From: Paraburkholderia bannensis NBRC 103871
Lineage (GTDB): Bacteria > Pseudomonadota > Gammaproteobacteria > Burkholderiales > Burkholderiaceae
Direction of reading: 5' to 3'
DNA: 64,000 bases
Assembly: GCF_000685015.1 (NCBI RefSeq)
Contig: NZ_BAYA01000022.1
Location: 62,001-126,000, forward strand
Shown: one piece after another, positions 1 through 8,712 of the stretch
How positions within the stretch are numbered: position 1 is the first letter of the stretch
Layout of the letters: each line of letters opens with the position of its first letter
Program-made: the position numbers and the translations under genes
The notes under the pieces: model-generated
The model's database searches: none
Told to the model about the DNA's origin: nothing
Seen by the model: only the letters and a program-made list of their open reading frames with translations

Positions 1-433
1 CGTGATTGACGAAGCCGCGGAAGAATTCGATCGACAGGTCGACGTCGAAGCTGCCGATGCGCGCGCGCGTGAACGGCACGTGGAATTCGAGGCCCGGGCG
101 GCCCGAGAAGTCGACCACGACGCGCGACAGCGCTTCGTCGAGCGGCACATAAGCATGGCCATAGCGACGAATGCCCTTCTTGTCGCCGATCGCCTGGGCG
201 ACCGCCTGACCAAGCGTGATGCCGACGTCTTCGACCGTATGGTGGTCGTCGATATGCGTGTCGCCATGCGCCTCGACTTCGAGATCGATCAGACCGTGTC
301 GTGCGATCTGATCGAGCATGTGGTCGAGAAACGGCACGCCGGTCTTGAGCTTTTGCTCACCGGTGCCGTCCAGATTGATTTTCACGCTGATTTGCGTTTC
401 GCTGGTGTTGCGAACGACTTGCGCGACGCGCAT
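1..433 (-). CDS. hisB: Imidazoleglycerol-phosphate dehydratase, C-terminus off the window
   Basis: Dehydrates imidazole glycerol phosphate to imidazole acetol phosphate in cytosolic histidine biosynthesis. The first 144 codons are visible (start MRVAQVVRNTSETQI), out of about 195 usual for the stand-alone enzyme; the rest lies beyond position 1. The metal-binding stretch with DHMLDQIARHG and HIDDHHTVEDVG is intact. It is the last visible gene of the minus-strand run murA-hisG-hisD-hisC-hisB and starts 72 bases after the hisC stop. There is no fused phosphatase domain at the N-terminus, unlike E. coli HisB. Confidence 0.95.
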   Translation of the reverse strand, partial: MRVAQVVRNTSETQISVKINLDGTGEQKLKTGVPFLDHMLDQIARHGLIDLEVEAHGDTHIDDHHTVEDVGITLGQAVAQAIGDKKGIRRYGHAYVPLDEALSRVVVDFSGRPGLEFHVPFTRARIGSFDVDLSIEFFRGFVNH

Positions 434-505
434 GGCAATTTCCTTCAAACAGCCCGTAACAGGAGGGATTTTAGAGAGGGCTCGCTCAGGACACGTGGGG
501 ACGGT

Positions 506-1582
506 TCACTTGAGGACAAGCTTCAGGGCGGCGAGCAACTGCGCGTTTTCGTCGGGGCTCCCGACGGTCAGGCGCACGCAATTCGCCAGCAATGGGTGCA
601 TTTTACTCACGTTTTTGACCAGCACCCGTGCAGTCAATAGCGTATCGAACACAGCGGGCGCGTCGGGCACGCGCACGAGCAGGAAATTTCCGGCGCTTTC
701 GAACACTTCCGCGCCCGGCAATTTCGCCACTTCGGCGGCCAGTTGCGCACGGCCCGCGCGCAGTTGTGCGGCCTGCGCGTCCAGCACATCGAGGTGATCG
801 AGCAGGAAGCCCGCGGCCGCCTGGGTGAGCACGTTGATGTTGTACGGCGGGCGCACCTTGTCGAATTCGTTGAGCCACGCGGAGCGGCCCGCGAGATAGC
901 CCAGACGGATGCCCGCCAGGCCGAGCTTGGACATCGTGCGCATCACGACCACGTTGTCGAACTCGCCCGCGCGCGCCATCCAGCTCTGCTGCGCGAACGG
1001 CTGATACGCCTCGTCGATCACCACCAGACCATTCGCGGCAGCGGCGGCGGCGATCACGCGCTCGATATCGGCGTCCGGGAACAGCGTGCCGGTCGGATTG
1101 TTCGGATACGCGAGCCAGATCACGGCCGGACGATGCTCGCCGATCGCGGCGACCATGGCGTCGGTGTCGAGCGTGAAATCGGCATTCAAGGGCACGCCGA
1201 CGAACTCCACCTGCGCGAATTTCGCCGACATCGCGTACATCACGAAGCCCGGCAGCGGCGCGAGCACCTTGGCGCCCGGCTTGGCGCACGCCATCGTGAC
1301 CATGCTGATGATTTCGTCCGAGCCGTTGCCGAGCAGCACGTCGCAGTCGGTCGGCACGTGCATCGCCGCCTTGAGCTTCGCCATCAGCGCTTCGGGGCGC
1401 GGGGCCGGATAGCGGTTGAGCGCCACGCCTGCGAGATGCTCGCCCAGCCGCGCGGCCAGATCGGCGGGCAGCGGGTACGGGTTCTCCATCGCGTCGAGCT
1501 TCACGAAGCCGGTGGCGTCAGGCACCGGATAGCTCGTCATGGCGAGGACGTCGGGGCGAATGATGTCTTGAGGTGTCGTCAT
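506..1582 (-). CDS. hisC: Histidinol-phosphate aminotransferase
   Basis: PLP enzyme (fold type I, class II aminotransferase) that transfers an amino group from glutamate to imidazole acetol phosphate. It has 358 residues, normal for the family. Visible landmarks are YPNNPTGTLFP (cofactor/substrate loop) and MRTMSKLGLAGIRLGYL, which carries the Schiff-base lysine near residue 219. It lies between hisD and hisB, but the gap to hisD is unusually long (277 bases) and rich in inverted repeats; see the separate entry. Confidence 0.95.
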   Translation of the reverse strand: MTTPQDIIRPDVLAMTSYPVPDATGFVKLDAMENPYPLPADLAARLGEHLAGVALNRYPAPRPEALMAKLKAAMHVPTDCDVLLGNGSDEIISMVTMACAKPGAKVLAPLPGFVMYAMSAKFAQVEFVGVPLNADFTLDTDAMVAAIGEHRPAVIWLAYPNNPTGTLFPDADIERVIAAAAAANGLVVIDEAYQPFAQQSWMARAGEFDNVVVMRTMSKLGLAGIRLGYLAGRSAWLNEFDKVRPPYNINVLTQAAAGFLLDHLDVLDAQAAQLRAGRAQLAAEVAKLPGAEVFESAGNFLLVRVPDAPAVFDTLLTARVLVKNVSKMHPLLANCVRLTVGSPDENAQLLAALKLVLK

Positions 1583-1697
1583 GTCTGCATGGCTCGCGCG
1601 CCAAAGCGGCGAGCCGGATCGGGCGGCTCAGGTGCTGCGTGGGCCGCCCTGGTTCTTGTTGGTCTCTGGCGTGCGGTTACTTCGGTGTTCCAGGCAT

Positions 1698-1812
1698 CGA
1701 ATGCTGCCAGCGGGCGCTGTGGCGCCCAGTGCGGCGGGCATTCGAAGGTCTCCTTCCGGGGTTCCTTCAATGCTTGCAAACATCTCGATATTCGTGCGCG
1801 GCAATGCCGCGC
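1698..1812 (-). other. Structured gap between hisD and hisC
   Basis: The 277-base gap between the hisD stop and the hisC start holds several inverted repeats. One is nested: CGAATGC at 1698-1704 pairs with GCATTCG at 1738-1744, and inside it GGGCGC (1712-1717) pairs with GCGCCC (1722-1727) over a 4-base loop. A second is GCGCGGC/GCCGCGC (1796-1812) with a 3-base loop. No T-run follows either hairpin on the minus strand, so they are not obvious terminators; an mRNA stability or processing role is an inference. I see no convincing gene here. Confidence 0.45.
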
Positions 1813-1859
1813 CAGCGCGCCGCCCGAACGTGCCGGGTGGCGCCTGACGCTTCAACGCA

Positions 1860-3176
1860 TCAGTTCTTCATGCGGTATTCGGCGCTGCGCGCGTGGGCCT
1901 GCAGGCCTTCGCCGTAGGCCAGTTCCGCGGCGATTTCGCCGAGCGTCTGCGCGCCTTCCGCGCTGACTTCGATCAGGCTCGAACGCTTGATGAAATCATA
2001 GACGCCCAGCGGCGACGAGAAACGTGCGGTACGAGACGTAGGCAGCACGTGATTCGGCCCCGCACAGTAGTCGCCCAGGCTTTCGCTGGTGTAGCGGCCA
2101 AGGAAGATCGCGCCTGCGTGGCGGATTTCGGCGCCCCACTTCTGCGGCTCCAGCGCCGAGATTTCCAGGTGTTCCGGCGCAATGTCGTTGGCGATCGCGC
2201 AGGCTTCGGCCATGTCGCGCACCTTCACGAGCGCGCCGCGATTGGTGAGCGACGTCGCGATCACTCCGGCGCGCGGCATGGTCGGCAGCAGCTCGTCGAT
2301 GGCGGCTTCCACGCGCTTGATAAAGCTCTCGTCCGGGCACAGCAGGATCGATTGCGCGAGCTCGTCGTGCTCGGCCTGCGAGAACAGATCCATTGCGACC
2401 CAGCGCGGATCGGTCGTGCCGTCGCAGATCACGAGGATTTCCGAGGGCCCGGCGATCATGTCGATGCCGACCGTGCCGAACACGCGGCGCTTGGCCGATG
2501 CCACATACGCATTGCCCGGGCCGCAGATCTTGTCGACCGGCGGAATCGTGTCGGTGCCGTAGGCGAGCGCGGCAACCGCCTGCGCGCCGCCGATCGTGAA
2601 CACGCGATCGACGCCCGCGATCAGCGCCGCCGCCAGCACGAGCGGGTTCTTCACGCCGTCCGGCGTGGGCACGACCATGATGATTTCGCGCACGCCCGCG
2701 ACGCGCGCCGGAATCGCATTCATCAGCACCGACGACGGATACGCCGCCTTGCCGCCCGGCACATACAGGCCGACGCGGTCGAGCGGCGTGACCTTCTGGC
2801 CCAGCACGGTGCCGTCCGATTCGGTGTACTGCCAGCTATGCGAGCCGCACTCGATGCGCTGCTTCTCGTGGTAGCCGCGCACACGCGCCGCGGCCGCTTC
2901 GAGCGCCGCGCGCTGCTTCGGTTCGAGGCTTTCGAGCGCTGCTTCGAGTTCGCTGATCGGCAGTTCGAGCGCCGCGACGCTCTTTGCGTCCAGGCGGTCG
3001 AAGCGCTGCGTGTACTCGAGCACCGCCGCATCGCCGCGCGCCTTCACGTCGGCCAGGATCTGCGCCACCGAGCGCTCGATCGCCTCATCTTCGCTCGCCT
3101 CGAACGCGAGCACCGCGTGCAGCGCCTTCTTGAAGCCTGCCGCGCTGGAGTCGAGTTTGCGAATCGTGATAGCCAT
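1860..3176 (-). CDS. hisD: Histidinol dehydrogenase
   Basis: Zinc- and NAD-dependent enzyme that oxidises histidinol to histidine in two steps, the last reactions of the pathway. With a start at MAITIRKLDSS the protein has 438 residues, as expected for the family. Landmarks are PGGKAAYPSSVLMNA, GPGNAYVASAKR and the late GPNHVLPTSRTARF segment. An in-frame upstream extension to 3296 is open but lacks family similarity; the chosen ATG has GGATGGA a few bases upstream. It follows hisG after a 123-base gap that contains two strong hairpins. Confidence 0.95.
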   Translation of the reverse strand: MAITIRKLDSSAAGFKKALHAVLAFEASEDEAIERSVAQILADVKARGDAAVLEYTQRFDRLDAKSVAALELPISELEAALESLEPKQRAALEAAAARVRGYHEKQRIECGSHSWQYTESDGTVLGQKVTPLDRVGLYVPGGKAAYPSSVLMNAIPARVAGVREIIMVVPTPDGVKNPLVLAAALIAGVDRVFTIGGAQAVAALAYGTDTIPPVDKICGPGNAYVASAKRRVFGTVGIDMIAGPSEILVICDGTTDPRWVAMDLFSQAEHDELAQSILLCPDESFIKRVEAAIDELLPTMPRAGVIATSLTNRGALVKVRDMAEACAIANDIAPEHLEISALEPQKWGAEIRHAGAIFLGRYTSESLGDYCAGPNHVLPTSRTARFSSPLGVYDFIKRSSLIEVSAEGAQTLGEIAAELAYGEGLQAHARSAEYRMKN

Positions 3177-3210
3177 GCTGAATTCCATCCGTATCGGTAA
3201 TGCGCGGGGC

Positions 3211-3297
3211 GCGCGCGACGTCTTTTGAGATACGTCGCGCGCGGGCGGCGCGGGTTGGCGTGAGGTGCGCGGGCTTGCGACGCTCGCGCACCTCACC
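3211..3297 (-). other. Two strong hairpins between hisG and hisD
   Basis: Two perfect 12-bp inverted repeats sit back to back in the hisG-hisD gap. The first pairs 3211-3222 with 3233-3244 over a 10-base loop. The second pairs 3261-3272 with 3286-3297 over a 13-base loop and begins immediately after the hisG stop codon. No T-tract follows on the minus strand. Their position suggests protection of the upstream mRNA or partial attenuation of hisD; that role is inferred. Confidence 0.6.
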
Positions 3298-3299
3298 CC

Positions 3300-3998
3300 T
3301 TAAGCGGCTTGCTCGCCGCGCGACGCGCGTTCGAACGCGTCGAGGAACGGCCGCAGTGCGGCGCGCTTGAGCTTGAGCGCCGCCTGGTTCACGACGAGGC
3401 GCGACGAGATCTCCATGATCTCTTCGACTTCGACGAGGTCGTTCGCGCGCAGCGTGCCGCCGGTGCTCACCAGGTCGACGATCGCGTCGGCCAGGCCGAC
3501 CAGCGGCGCGAGTTCCATCGAGCCGTACAGCTTGATCAGGTCGACGTGCACGCCCTTGGCCGCGAAGTGCTGGCGCGCGGCTTCGGTGTACTTGGTCGCC
3601 ACGCGCAGGCGCGCGCCCTGGCGCACCGCATTGGCGTAATCGAAGCCGTTCTTCACGGCCACCGACAGGCGGCAGCGCGCGATATCCAGGTCGATCGGCT
3701 GATAAAGGCCGCCGCCGCCGTGTTCGTTGAGCACGTCCTTGCCCGCCACGCCGAAGTCGGCCGCGCCGTACTCCACGTAGGTGGGCACGTCGGTCGCGCG
3801 CACGATGATGACGCGCAGGTTCGGGTCGGTCGTCGGCAGGATCAGCTTGCGCGAGGTTTCCGGATCTTCGGTCACGTGCACGCCCGCTGCGGCGAGCAGC
3901 GGCATCGTCTCTTCAAAGATGCGGCCCTTCGACAGCGCGAGCGTCAGCGGCGCGCCGGCTGCGGCAGCCGGCGTGGGTTGCGATTGAACCGTGCTCAT
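3300..3998 (-). CDS. hisG: ATP phosphoribosyltransferase, short form
   Basis: Catalyses the first step of histidine synthesis, joining ATP and PRPP. The 232-residue length matches the short HisG(S) family, which lacks the C-terminal histidine-sensing domain and works with the regulatory subunit HisZ; no hisZ is visible in the window. Landmarks are LTLALSKGRIFEETMPLL, the GAADFGVAGKDVL loop and the PRPP-binding LVSTGGTLRANDLVEVE. The start ATG overlaps the murA stop as ATGA, so translation is probably coupled to murA. The first 15 or so residues are a Pro/Ala-rich extension. Confidence 0.95.
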   Translation of the reverse strand: MSTVQSQPTPAAAAGAPLTLALSKGRIFEETMPLLAAAGVHVTEDPETSRKLILPTTDPNLRVIIVRATDVPTYVEYGAADFGVAGKDVLNEHGGGGLYQPIDLDIARCRLSVAVKNGFDYANAVRQGARLRVATKYTEAARQHFAAKGVHVDLIKLYGSMELAPLVGLADAIVDLVSTGGTLRANDLVEVEEIMEISSRLVVNQAALKLKRAALRPFLDAFERASRGEQAA

Positions 3999-5257
3999 GC
4001 CTCGCTCCCCTTGATGCGTTTCACGTTCGCGCCGAGCTTCGTCAGCTTGGCTTCCATGCGGTCATAGCCACGGTCGAGGTGATAGATGCGGTCGATCAGC
4101 GTTTCGCCTTCGGCGCACATGGCGGCGATCACGAGGCTGGCCGACGCGCGCAGGTCGGTGGCCATCACCTTCGCGCCCGAGAGCTTTTCAACGCCCGCGA
4201 CCAGCGCGGTCTTGCCTTCGATCGTGATGTGCGCGCCCAGGCGGTTCAGTTCCTGGACGTGCATGAAGCGGTTCTCGAAGATGTTTTCGACCACTTGCGA
4301 GGTGCCGTCCGCGATCGTGTTGAGCGCCATGAACTGCGCCTGCATGTCGGTCGGGAACGCCGGGTATTCGGAGGTGCGCAGATTCACGGCGCGGGCGCGC
4401 TCGTGCATCGTCACGCGCATCCAGTCGTCGCCTTCCTCGATCGTCACGCCAGCTTCGCGCAGCTTGTCCGTGACCGCGTCGAGCGTGTTCGGACGCACGT
4501 TGCGCAGCACGACATCGCCGCCCGCTGCCGCGACCGCGCACAGGAACGTGCCGGCTTCGATGCGATCGGGAATGACGGTGTGCTGGGCGCCGTGCAGCTT
4601 CTCGACGCCCTGGATCACGAGGCGGTCGGTGCCGATGCCGTCGATCTTCGCGCCCATCGCCACGAGCAGGTTCGCGAGGTCGCCCACTTCGGGCTCGCGC
4701 GCGGCGTTCTCGATCACGGTTTCGCCATCGGCCAGCACGGCGGCCATCAGCAGGTTTTCCGTGCCGGTGACCGTGATCATGTCGGTGACGATGCGCGCGC
4801 CCTTCAGGCGCTTCGCGCGGGCTTCGATGAAGCCGTGCTCGATGTTGATCTCGGCGCCCATCGCCTGCAGACCCTTGATGTGCTGGTCGACCGGACGCGC
4901 ACCAATCGCGCAGCCGCCCGGCAGCGACACCTTCGCTTCGCCAAAGCGCGCGAGCAGCGGCCCGAGCACGAGGATCGAGGCGCGCATGGTCTTGACCAGC
5001 TCATACGGCGCCACGAGGCTCGTGACGTTCGACGCGTCGAGCTGCACGCGCGTGCCGTCCTGTTCGGTGCGCACGCCCATCTGGCTGAGCAGCTTGAGCG
5101 TGGTGCGCACGTCCTGGAGATCGGGCACGTTGTCCAGCTGGACGGGTTCGGCGCTCAGGAGGCCGGCGCACAGAATCGGCAGCGCAGCGTTCTTCGCGCC
5201 GGAAACGATGACTTCCCCCGCGAGCTTTTGCCCGCCGACGATGACGAGTTTGTCCAT
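3995..5257 (-). CDS. murA: UDP-N-acetylglucosamine 1-carboxyvinyltransferase
   Basis: First committed step of peptidoglycan synthesis: transfers enolpyruvate from PEP to UDP-GlcNAc; the target of fosfomycin. From MDKLVIVGGQKLAGE the protein has 420 residues, normal length. SGAKNAALPIL at the N-terminus and the loop PGGCAIGARPVDQH with the catalytic Cys are present. It lies between ibaG and hisG, an order also known in other beta-proteobacteria. Its stop overlaps the hisG start by 4 bases. The open frame extends to 5353, but the added 32 residues are not family-like. Confidence 0.96.
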   Translation of the reverse strand: MDKLVIVGGQKLAGEVIVSGAKNAALPILCAGLLSAEPVQLDNVPDLQDVRTTLKLLSQMGVRTEQDGTRVQLDASNVTSLVAPYELVKTMRASILVLGPLLARFGEAKVSLPGGCAIGARPVDQHIKGLQAMGAEINIEHGFIEARAKRLKGARIVTDMITVTGTENLLMAAVLADGETVIENAAREPEVGDLANLLVAMGAKIDGIGTDRLVIQGVEKLHGAQHTVIPDRIEAGTFLCAVAAAGGDVVLRNVRPNTLDAVTDKLREAGVTIEEGDDWMRVTMHERARAVNLRTSEYPAFPTDMQAQFMALNTIADGTSQVVENIFENRFMHVQELNRLGAHITIEGKTALVAGVEKLSGAKVMATDLRASASLVIAAMCAEGETLIDRIYHLDRGYDRMEAKLTKLGANVKRIKGSEA

Positions 5258-5311
5258 GCCTGAAGTTTCCTGATCGATGCGGCCGGCTTGAGTGGTCGCG
5301 TCTTGATGAGC

Positions 5312-5332
5312 GGCGCCGCTGGCTGCGGCGCC
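5312..5332 (-). other. Hairpin in the ibaG-murA gap
   Basis: GGCGCCGC at 5312-5319 pairs with GCGGCGCC at 5325-5332 over a 5-base loop, in the 108-base gap upstream of the murA start. There is no U-run in the direction of the operon, so a terminator is unlikely; a leader structure is possible. Confidence 0.4.
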
Positions 5333-5365
5333 TTTATCCTGGGTAATTCGCACTGAGATTCCAGA

Positions 5366-5614
5366 TTATGCGTTCTGCCATTCGGCGGGCGTGAGCGTCT
5401 TCATGCTGAGCGCATGAATTTCCTGGCGCATCCGGTCGCCGAGCGCCGCATAAACGAGCTGATGGCGCTGGATCAGACGCTTGCCGTCGAACGCCGACGA
5501 GACGATCGTCGCGAAGAAGTGCTGACCATCGCCCTCGACTTCGAGGTGCTCGCACGCGAGACCTGCCGAGATGTACTGCTTGACCTGTTCCGGAGTCGGC
5601 AACGTAGCTGACAT
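5366..5614 (-). CDS. ibaG: BolA-family protein IbaG
   Basis: An 82-residue BolA/IbaG-type protein. The family works with monothiol glutaredoxins in iron-sulfur cluster handling and acid stress. The conserved core FFATIVSSAFDGKRLIQRHQLVYAALGDRM is intact, including the typical RHQLVY. Its place between a transport operon and murA matches the mla-ibaG-murA order of E. coli, here with an extra ABC exporter pair in between. Confidence 0.9.
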   Translation of the reverse strand: MSATLPTPEQVKQYISAGLACEHLEVEGDGQHFFATIVSSAFDGKRLIQRHQLVYAALGDRMRQEIHALSMKTLTPAEWQNA

Positions 5615-5640
5615 GGGTAGTGCTCCTGCCTGAATTTCAC

Positions 5641-6396
5641 TTAGTGGCGCAGCTTGTAGCCGCTTGCGAGCAGACGCATCGCAATGGCCGCCAGCACCAC
5701 GAAAAAGACGAAAACGATCGCGAGGCTCGCGAGCGGGTTGATATCGGACAAACCGAAGAACCCGTAACGGAAGCCGTCGATCATGTAAAAGAACGGGTTA
5801 AGCCGCGACACTTCGCGCCAGACCGGCGGCAGCGTATGCGTCGAATAGAACACGCCCGAAAGGAACGTGAGCGGCATGATGAGAAAGTTCTGAAACGCCG
5901 CGAGCTGGTCGAACTTCTCGGCCCAGATCCCGGCGATCAGGCCGAGCGTGCCGAGAATCGCCGAGCCCAGCACCGCAAAGGCGATGATGTAGAGGGGCGC
6001 GGAAAAGCTCATCGGAATGAACCAGATCGTCACGACGAACACGCCCGCGCCAACGGCGAGGCCGCGCACGATCGAGGCGAGCACGTAAGCCCCAAACATC
6101 TCCCATGCGGCCAGCGGCGGCAATAAGACGAATACGAGATTGCCCGTGATCTTCGACTGGATCAGCGAAGATGACGAATTGGCGAAGGCGTTCTGCAGCA
6201 CGCTCATCATCACGAGACCCGGGATCAGGAAGCTCGTGTATTCCACGCCCGGATAGACTTCGACGTGCCCGCGCAGCGCGTGGCCGAAGATCGTCAGGTA
6301 GAGCAGCGCGGTGATGACCGGGGCCAGCACCGTCTGGAAAGCGACCTTCCAGAAGCGCAGCACTTCTTTATAAAACAGCGTACGGAAACCGCTCAT
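5641..6396 (-). CDS. ABC-2 type exporter, membrane subunit (YadH-like)
   Basis: Inner-membrane permease of an ABC-2 exporter, 251 residues with about six hydrophobic segments. The start MSGFRTLFYKEVLRFWKV and the motif NPFFYMIDGFRYGFFG near the C-terminus are typical of the YadH group. The ATG overlaps the stop of the upstream ATPase gene by 4 bases, so the two are coupled and form one transporter. The substrate is unknown. The neighbouring mla operon suggests an envelope role, but that is inference. Confidence 0.88.
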   Translation of the reverse strand: MSGFRTLFYKEVLRFWKVAFQTVLAPVITALLYLTIFGHALRGHVEVYPGVEYTSFLIPGLVMMSVLQNAFANSSSSLIQSKITGNLVFVLLPPLAAWEMFGAYVLASIVRGLAVGAGVFVVTIWFIPMSFSAPLYIIAFAVLGSAILGTLGLIAGIWAEKFDQLAAFQNFLIMPLTFLSGVFYSTHTLPPVWREVSRLNPFFYMIDGFRYGFFGLSDINPLASLAIVFVFFVVLAAIAMRLLASGYKLRH

Positions 6397-7328
6397 GCAA
6401 GCCCCTCGATCACTTCCGGCCCGTTCATGACCTGTACGAAGACGTCTTCCAGATCGGCCTTGCGCACTTCCATCTCTTCCAGCTTGCAGCCGTTCGCGCG
6501 GCACAGGCCCAGGATGCGCTCGACCTCGTCGTAGCTCGTGAGACGCAGCAGGTGCTGGTTGCCGTTGCTGTTCGGCAGGTTCGAGATATCGACTTCGAGC
6601 GAACGCAGTTCGGTGGGCAACGCGCCTTCGGAGAAGCGCAGATAGAGCTGCGTGCCCGCGAAACGCTGCAGCAGCGTGCTGGTGCGCTCAAGCGCCACCA
6701 CCTCGCCGCGACGCAGCATGGCGATGCGGTCGCAGAGCTCTTCCGCTTCTTCGAGGTAGTGCGTGGTCAGCACGATGGTGTGCCCTTCGCGGTTCAGGCG
6801 CGCGATGAACTTCCAGAGCGTCTGGCGCAGTTCGACGTCCACGCCGGCGGTCGGCTCGTCGAGCACGATCACGGGCGGACGGTGCACCAGCGCCTGCGCG
6901 ACCAGCACGCGGCGCTTCATGCCGCCCGAAAGCGCGCGCATGTTGACGTCGGCTTTCTCGGTGAGGTCGAGATTGGCCATGACCTCGTCGATCCACGCGT
7001 CGTTGTTGCGCAGGCCGAAGTAGCCGGACTGGATGCGCAGCGTCTCGCGCACCGTGAAGAACGGATCGAAGACGAGTTCCTGGGGCACGACGCCCAGGTT
7101 GCGGCGCGCGTTGCGGTAATCGCCGACGACGTCGTGACCGCGTACCGCGATCGTGCCCTCGTCGGGCCGTGCGAGGCCGGCGAGGCAACTGATGAGCGTC
7201 GTCTTGCCCGCGCCGTTCGGGCCGAGCAGCCCGAAGAACTCGCCTTCTTCAACCGTGAAGCTGACGCCCTTGAGCGCCTGAAGCTCTTTGTAGCGCTTCT
7301 TGACGTTGCGGATTTCTATGGCTGGCAT
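6393..7328 (-). CDS. ABC-2 type exporter, ATP-binding subunit (YadG-like)
   Basis: A 311-residue ABC ATPase. Walker A GPNGAGKTT, the signature RALSGGMKRRVLVAQAL, Walker B VIVLDEPTAGVD and the switch histidine in LTTHYLEEAEEL are all intact. The C-terminal 80 residues are a regulatory domain seen in DrrA/YadG-like exporters. It pairs with the permease encoded directly downstream. A candidate promoter lies in the 267-base gap that separates it from mlaB. Confidence 0.92.
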   Translation of the reverse strand: MPAIEIRNVKKRYKELQALKGVSFTVEEGEFFGLLGPNGAGKTTLISCLAGLARPDEGTIAVRGHDVVGDYRNARRNLGVVPQELVFDPFFTVRETLRIQSGYFGLRNNDAWIDEVMANLDLTEKADVNMRALSGGMKRRVLVAQALVHRPPVIVLDEPTAGVDVELRQTLWKFIARLNREGHTIVLTTHYLEEAEELCDRIAMLRRGEVVALERTSTLLQRFAGTQLYLRFSEGALPTELRSLEVDISNLPNSNGNQHLLRLTSYDEVERILGLCRANGCKLEEMEVRKADLEDVFVQVMNGPEVIEGLA

Positions 7329-7470
7329 GACTCAGACGCCGCCCGTTTTGAACGGCGCGGCCGGTAAGTGCATCAATGCTGCGGGGAGACCGCGGGGAAA
7401 CTTATTTGGGGACGGCTTTTTGCGCCTTCGCCGCGTCCGGAAACCCGGGGCAGCGCCCAAAAAACATTTG

Positions 7471-7476
7471 ATTATA
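7471..7476 (-). promoter_or_regulatory. Candidate -10 box for the ABC exporter genes
   Basis: A perfect TATAAT on the minus strand, in the 267-base gap between mlaB and the ABC ATPase gene, with its start 143 bases downstream. No good -35 box is found at 16-18 bases, so this is only a candidate for a separate promoter. Confidence 0.35.
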
Positions 7477-7595
7477 GGCCAAGTCGCAAAGGCCGACCCG
7501 ACCTTGGTCTGAACAGGGAGATGGAGAATGCACCGGTTTGCGGCGGCTGCGCATCTGGTGATGAACCAGCGCGGCGCGCCGCCAGCCGGTGCGCG

Positions 7596-7868
7596 TCAAT
7601 GTCGCTCGTGCAGGAGCGTATCGACGCCGTAGGCGCGCGCCAGAGCGGCGAGCGAGGCAGGCAGATTGAGGACGCTGAGGGTGGCGCCGCGTTCGTTCGC
7701 GGCGCGCTGCCAGGCGATCAGCACGGCAAGCGCGGAAGAGTCGAACTGCGTCAGCGGCGCGCAATCGACAGCCGTGGCGCCCGCCTTGATCTGGGCGAGA
7801 CCCGCCGAGAGCGCGGCGTTCGCGCTCTCGTGGGTCAGCGTGGCGCCCGTAGCGAAGCGTTCGCTCAC
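7596..7868 (-). CDS. mlaB: STAS-domain protein MlaB
   Basis: A 90-residue STAS-domain protein, the cytoplasmic partner that stabilises the MlaF ATPase dimer in the Mla phospholipid transporter. The motif QFDSSALAVLIAW corresponds to the conserved D-S/T-S loop of STAS domains. The start codon is GTG and overlaps the mlaC stop as GTGA. It is the last gene of the mlaFEDACB run. Confidence 0.85.
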   Translation of the reverse strand: MSERFATGATLTHESANAALSAGLAQIKAGATAVDCAPLTQFDSSALAVLIAWQRAANERGATLSVLNLPASLAALARAYGVDTLLHERH

Positions 7869-8515
7869 GAAGCAGCCTTGCCTGCGGCGAGTTGCTGGTT
7901 ACGCTGCGTCAGGAACGAGATCAGGCCTTGCACACCGCCCTGCTGGATCTTTTCCTGGAACTGCTGCTGGTACGCCTGGATCAGCCATGCGCCGAGCACG
8001 TTGATGTCATACACGCGCCAGCCTTGCGCCGTCTTGTACAGACGGTAGTCGAGCTCGATCGGCTGGCCGTTGTTCAGCACCGTCGAACGAACCACGACAT
8101 CGGTATCGTCCGGGTTGGCGCGGAACGGCTTGTATTCGATCTGTTGATCGCGAACCTGGGCAAGCGCGCCCGAGTACGTGCGGATCAGCAGCATCTTGAA
8201 CTGCTCGATGACCTGTTGCTGCTGGTCGGGCGTGGCGGCGCGCCAGTTGCGGCCCATCGCGAGCTGCGTGGTGCGGCGGAAGTCCGTGTACGGCAGGATC
8301 TTCTCGTTCACGAGCTGCGTGATCTTGGTGATGTCGCCCGACTGGATCGACTTGTCGCCCTTGATCTGATCCATCACCTGCTGGGTGATGGTCTTGACCA
8401 TGGCGTCAGGATTGCTGGTGTCGACGGTTTGCGCGGATGCTGAACCGGCAAACCCGGCGAATCCGGCAAACGCAAAAAACATGGCAAAAAGCGGAGACAG
8501 AAAGAATTTTTTCAT
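7865..8515 (-). CDS. mlaC: Periplasmic phospholipid-binding protein MlaC
   Basis: Periplasmic shuttle (Ttg2D/MlaC family) carrying phospholipid between the outer-membrane MlaA complex and the inner-membrane MlaFEDB. It has 216 residues with a signal peptide of about 28 (MKKFFLSPLFAMFF, ending SASA-Q). The family pattern with YTDFRRTTQLAMGRNWRAATPDQ and VYDINVLGAWLIQAYQQQF is clear. It lies downstream of mlaA and is coupled to mlaB by a 4-base overlap. Confidence 0.93.
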   Translation of the reverse strand: MKKFFLSPLFAMFFAFAGFAGFAGSASAQTVDTSNPDAMVKTITQQVMDQIKGDKSIQSGDITKITQLVNEKILPYTDFRRTTQLAMGRNWRAATPDQQQQVIEQFKMLLIRTYSGALAQVRDQQIEYKPFRANPDDTDVVVRSTVLNNGQPIELDYRLYKTAQGWRVYDINVLGAWLIQAYQQQFQEKIQQGGVQGLISFLTQRNQQLAAGKAAS

Positions 8516-8712
8516 ATCGAGTCCTGCAAGTTGGGGAAATACGCCCCGTTGGACGCCAACGATATCACGCGAGTTCTATCGCACTGAGTCAATAAGTGCC
8601 AGGAAACTGCGACAAGCGTATCGACTTGTTACGTCAGACGTGTGCCAGGGGACGCCGGCGTGACGCGGCCAGGTTGCCGCGCGCCACGCCGGATGTCTCA
8701 TTCAACCCGTGC

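Noticed and set aside
1628..1855. A 75-codon frame starting with TTG in the hisD-hisC gap
   Set aside because: No ribosome site, odd composition and overlap with hairpins; no recognised family.
4079..5273. Two long plus-strand frames opposite murA
   Set aside because: Both overlap the complete murA gene and show only the composition expected of antisense frames.
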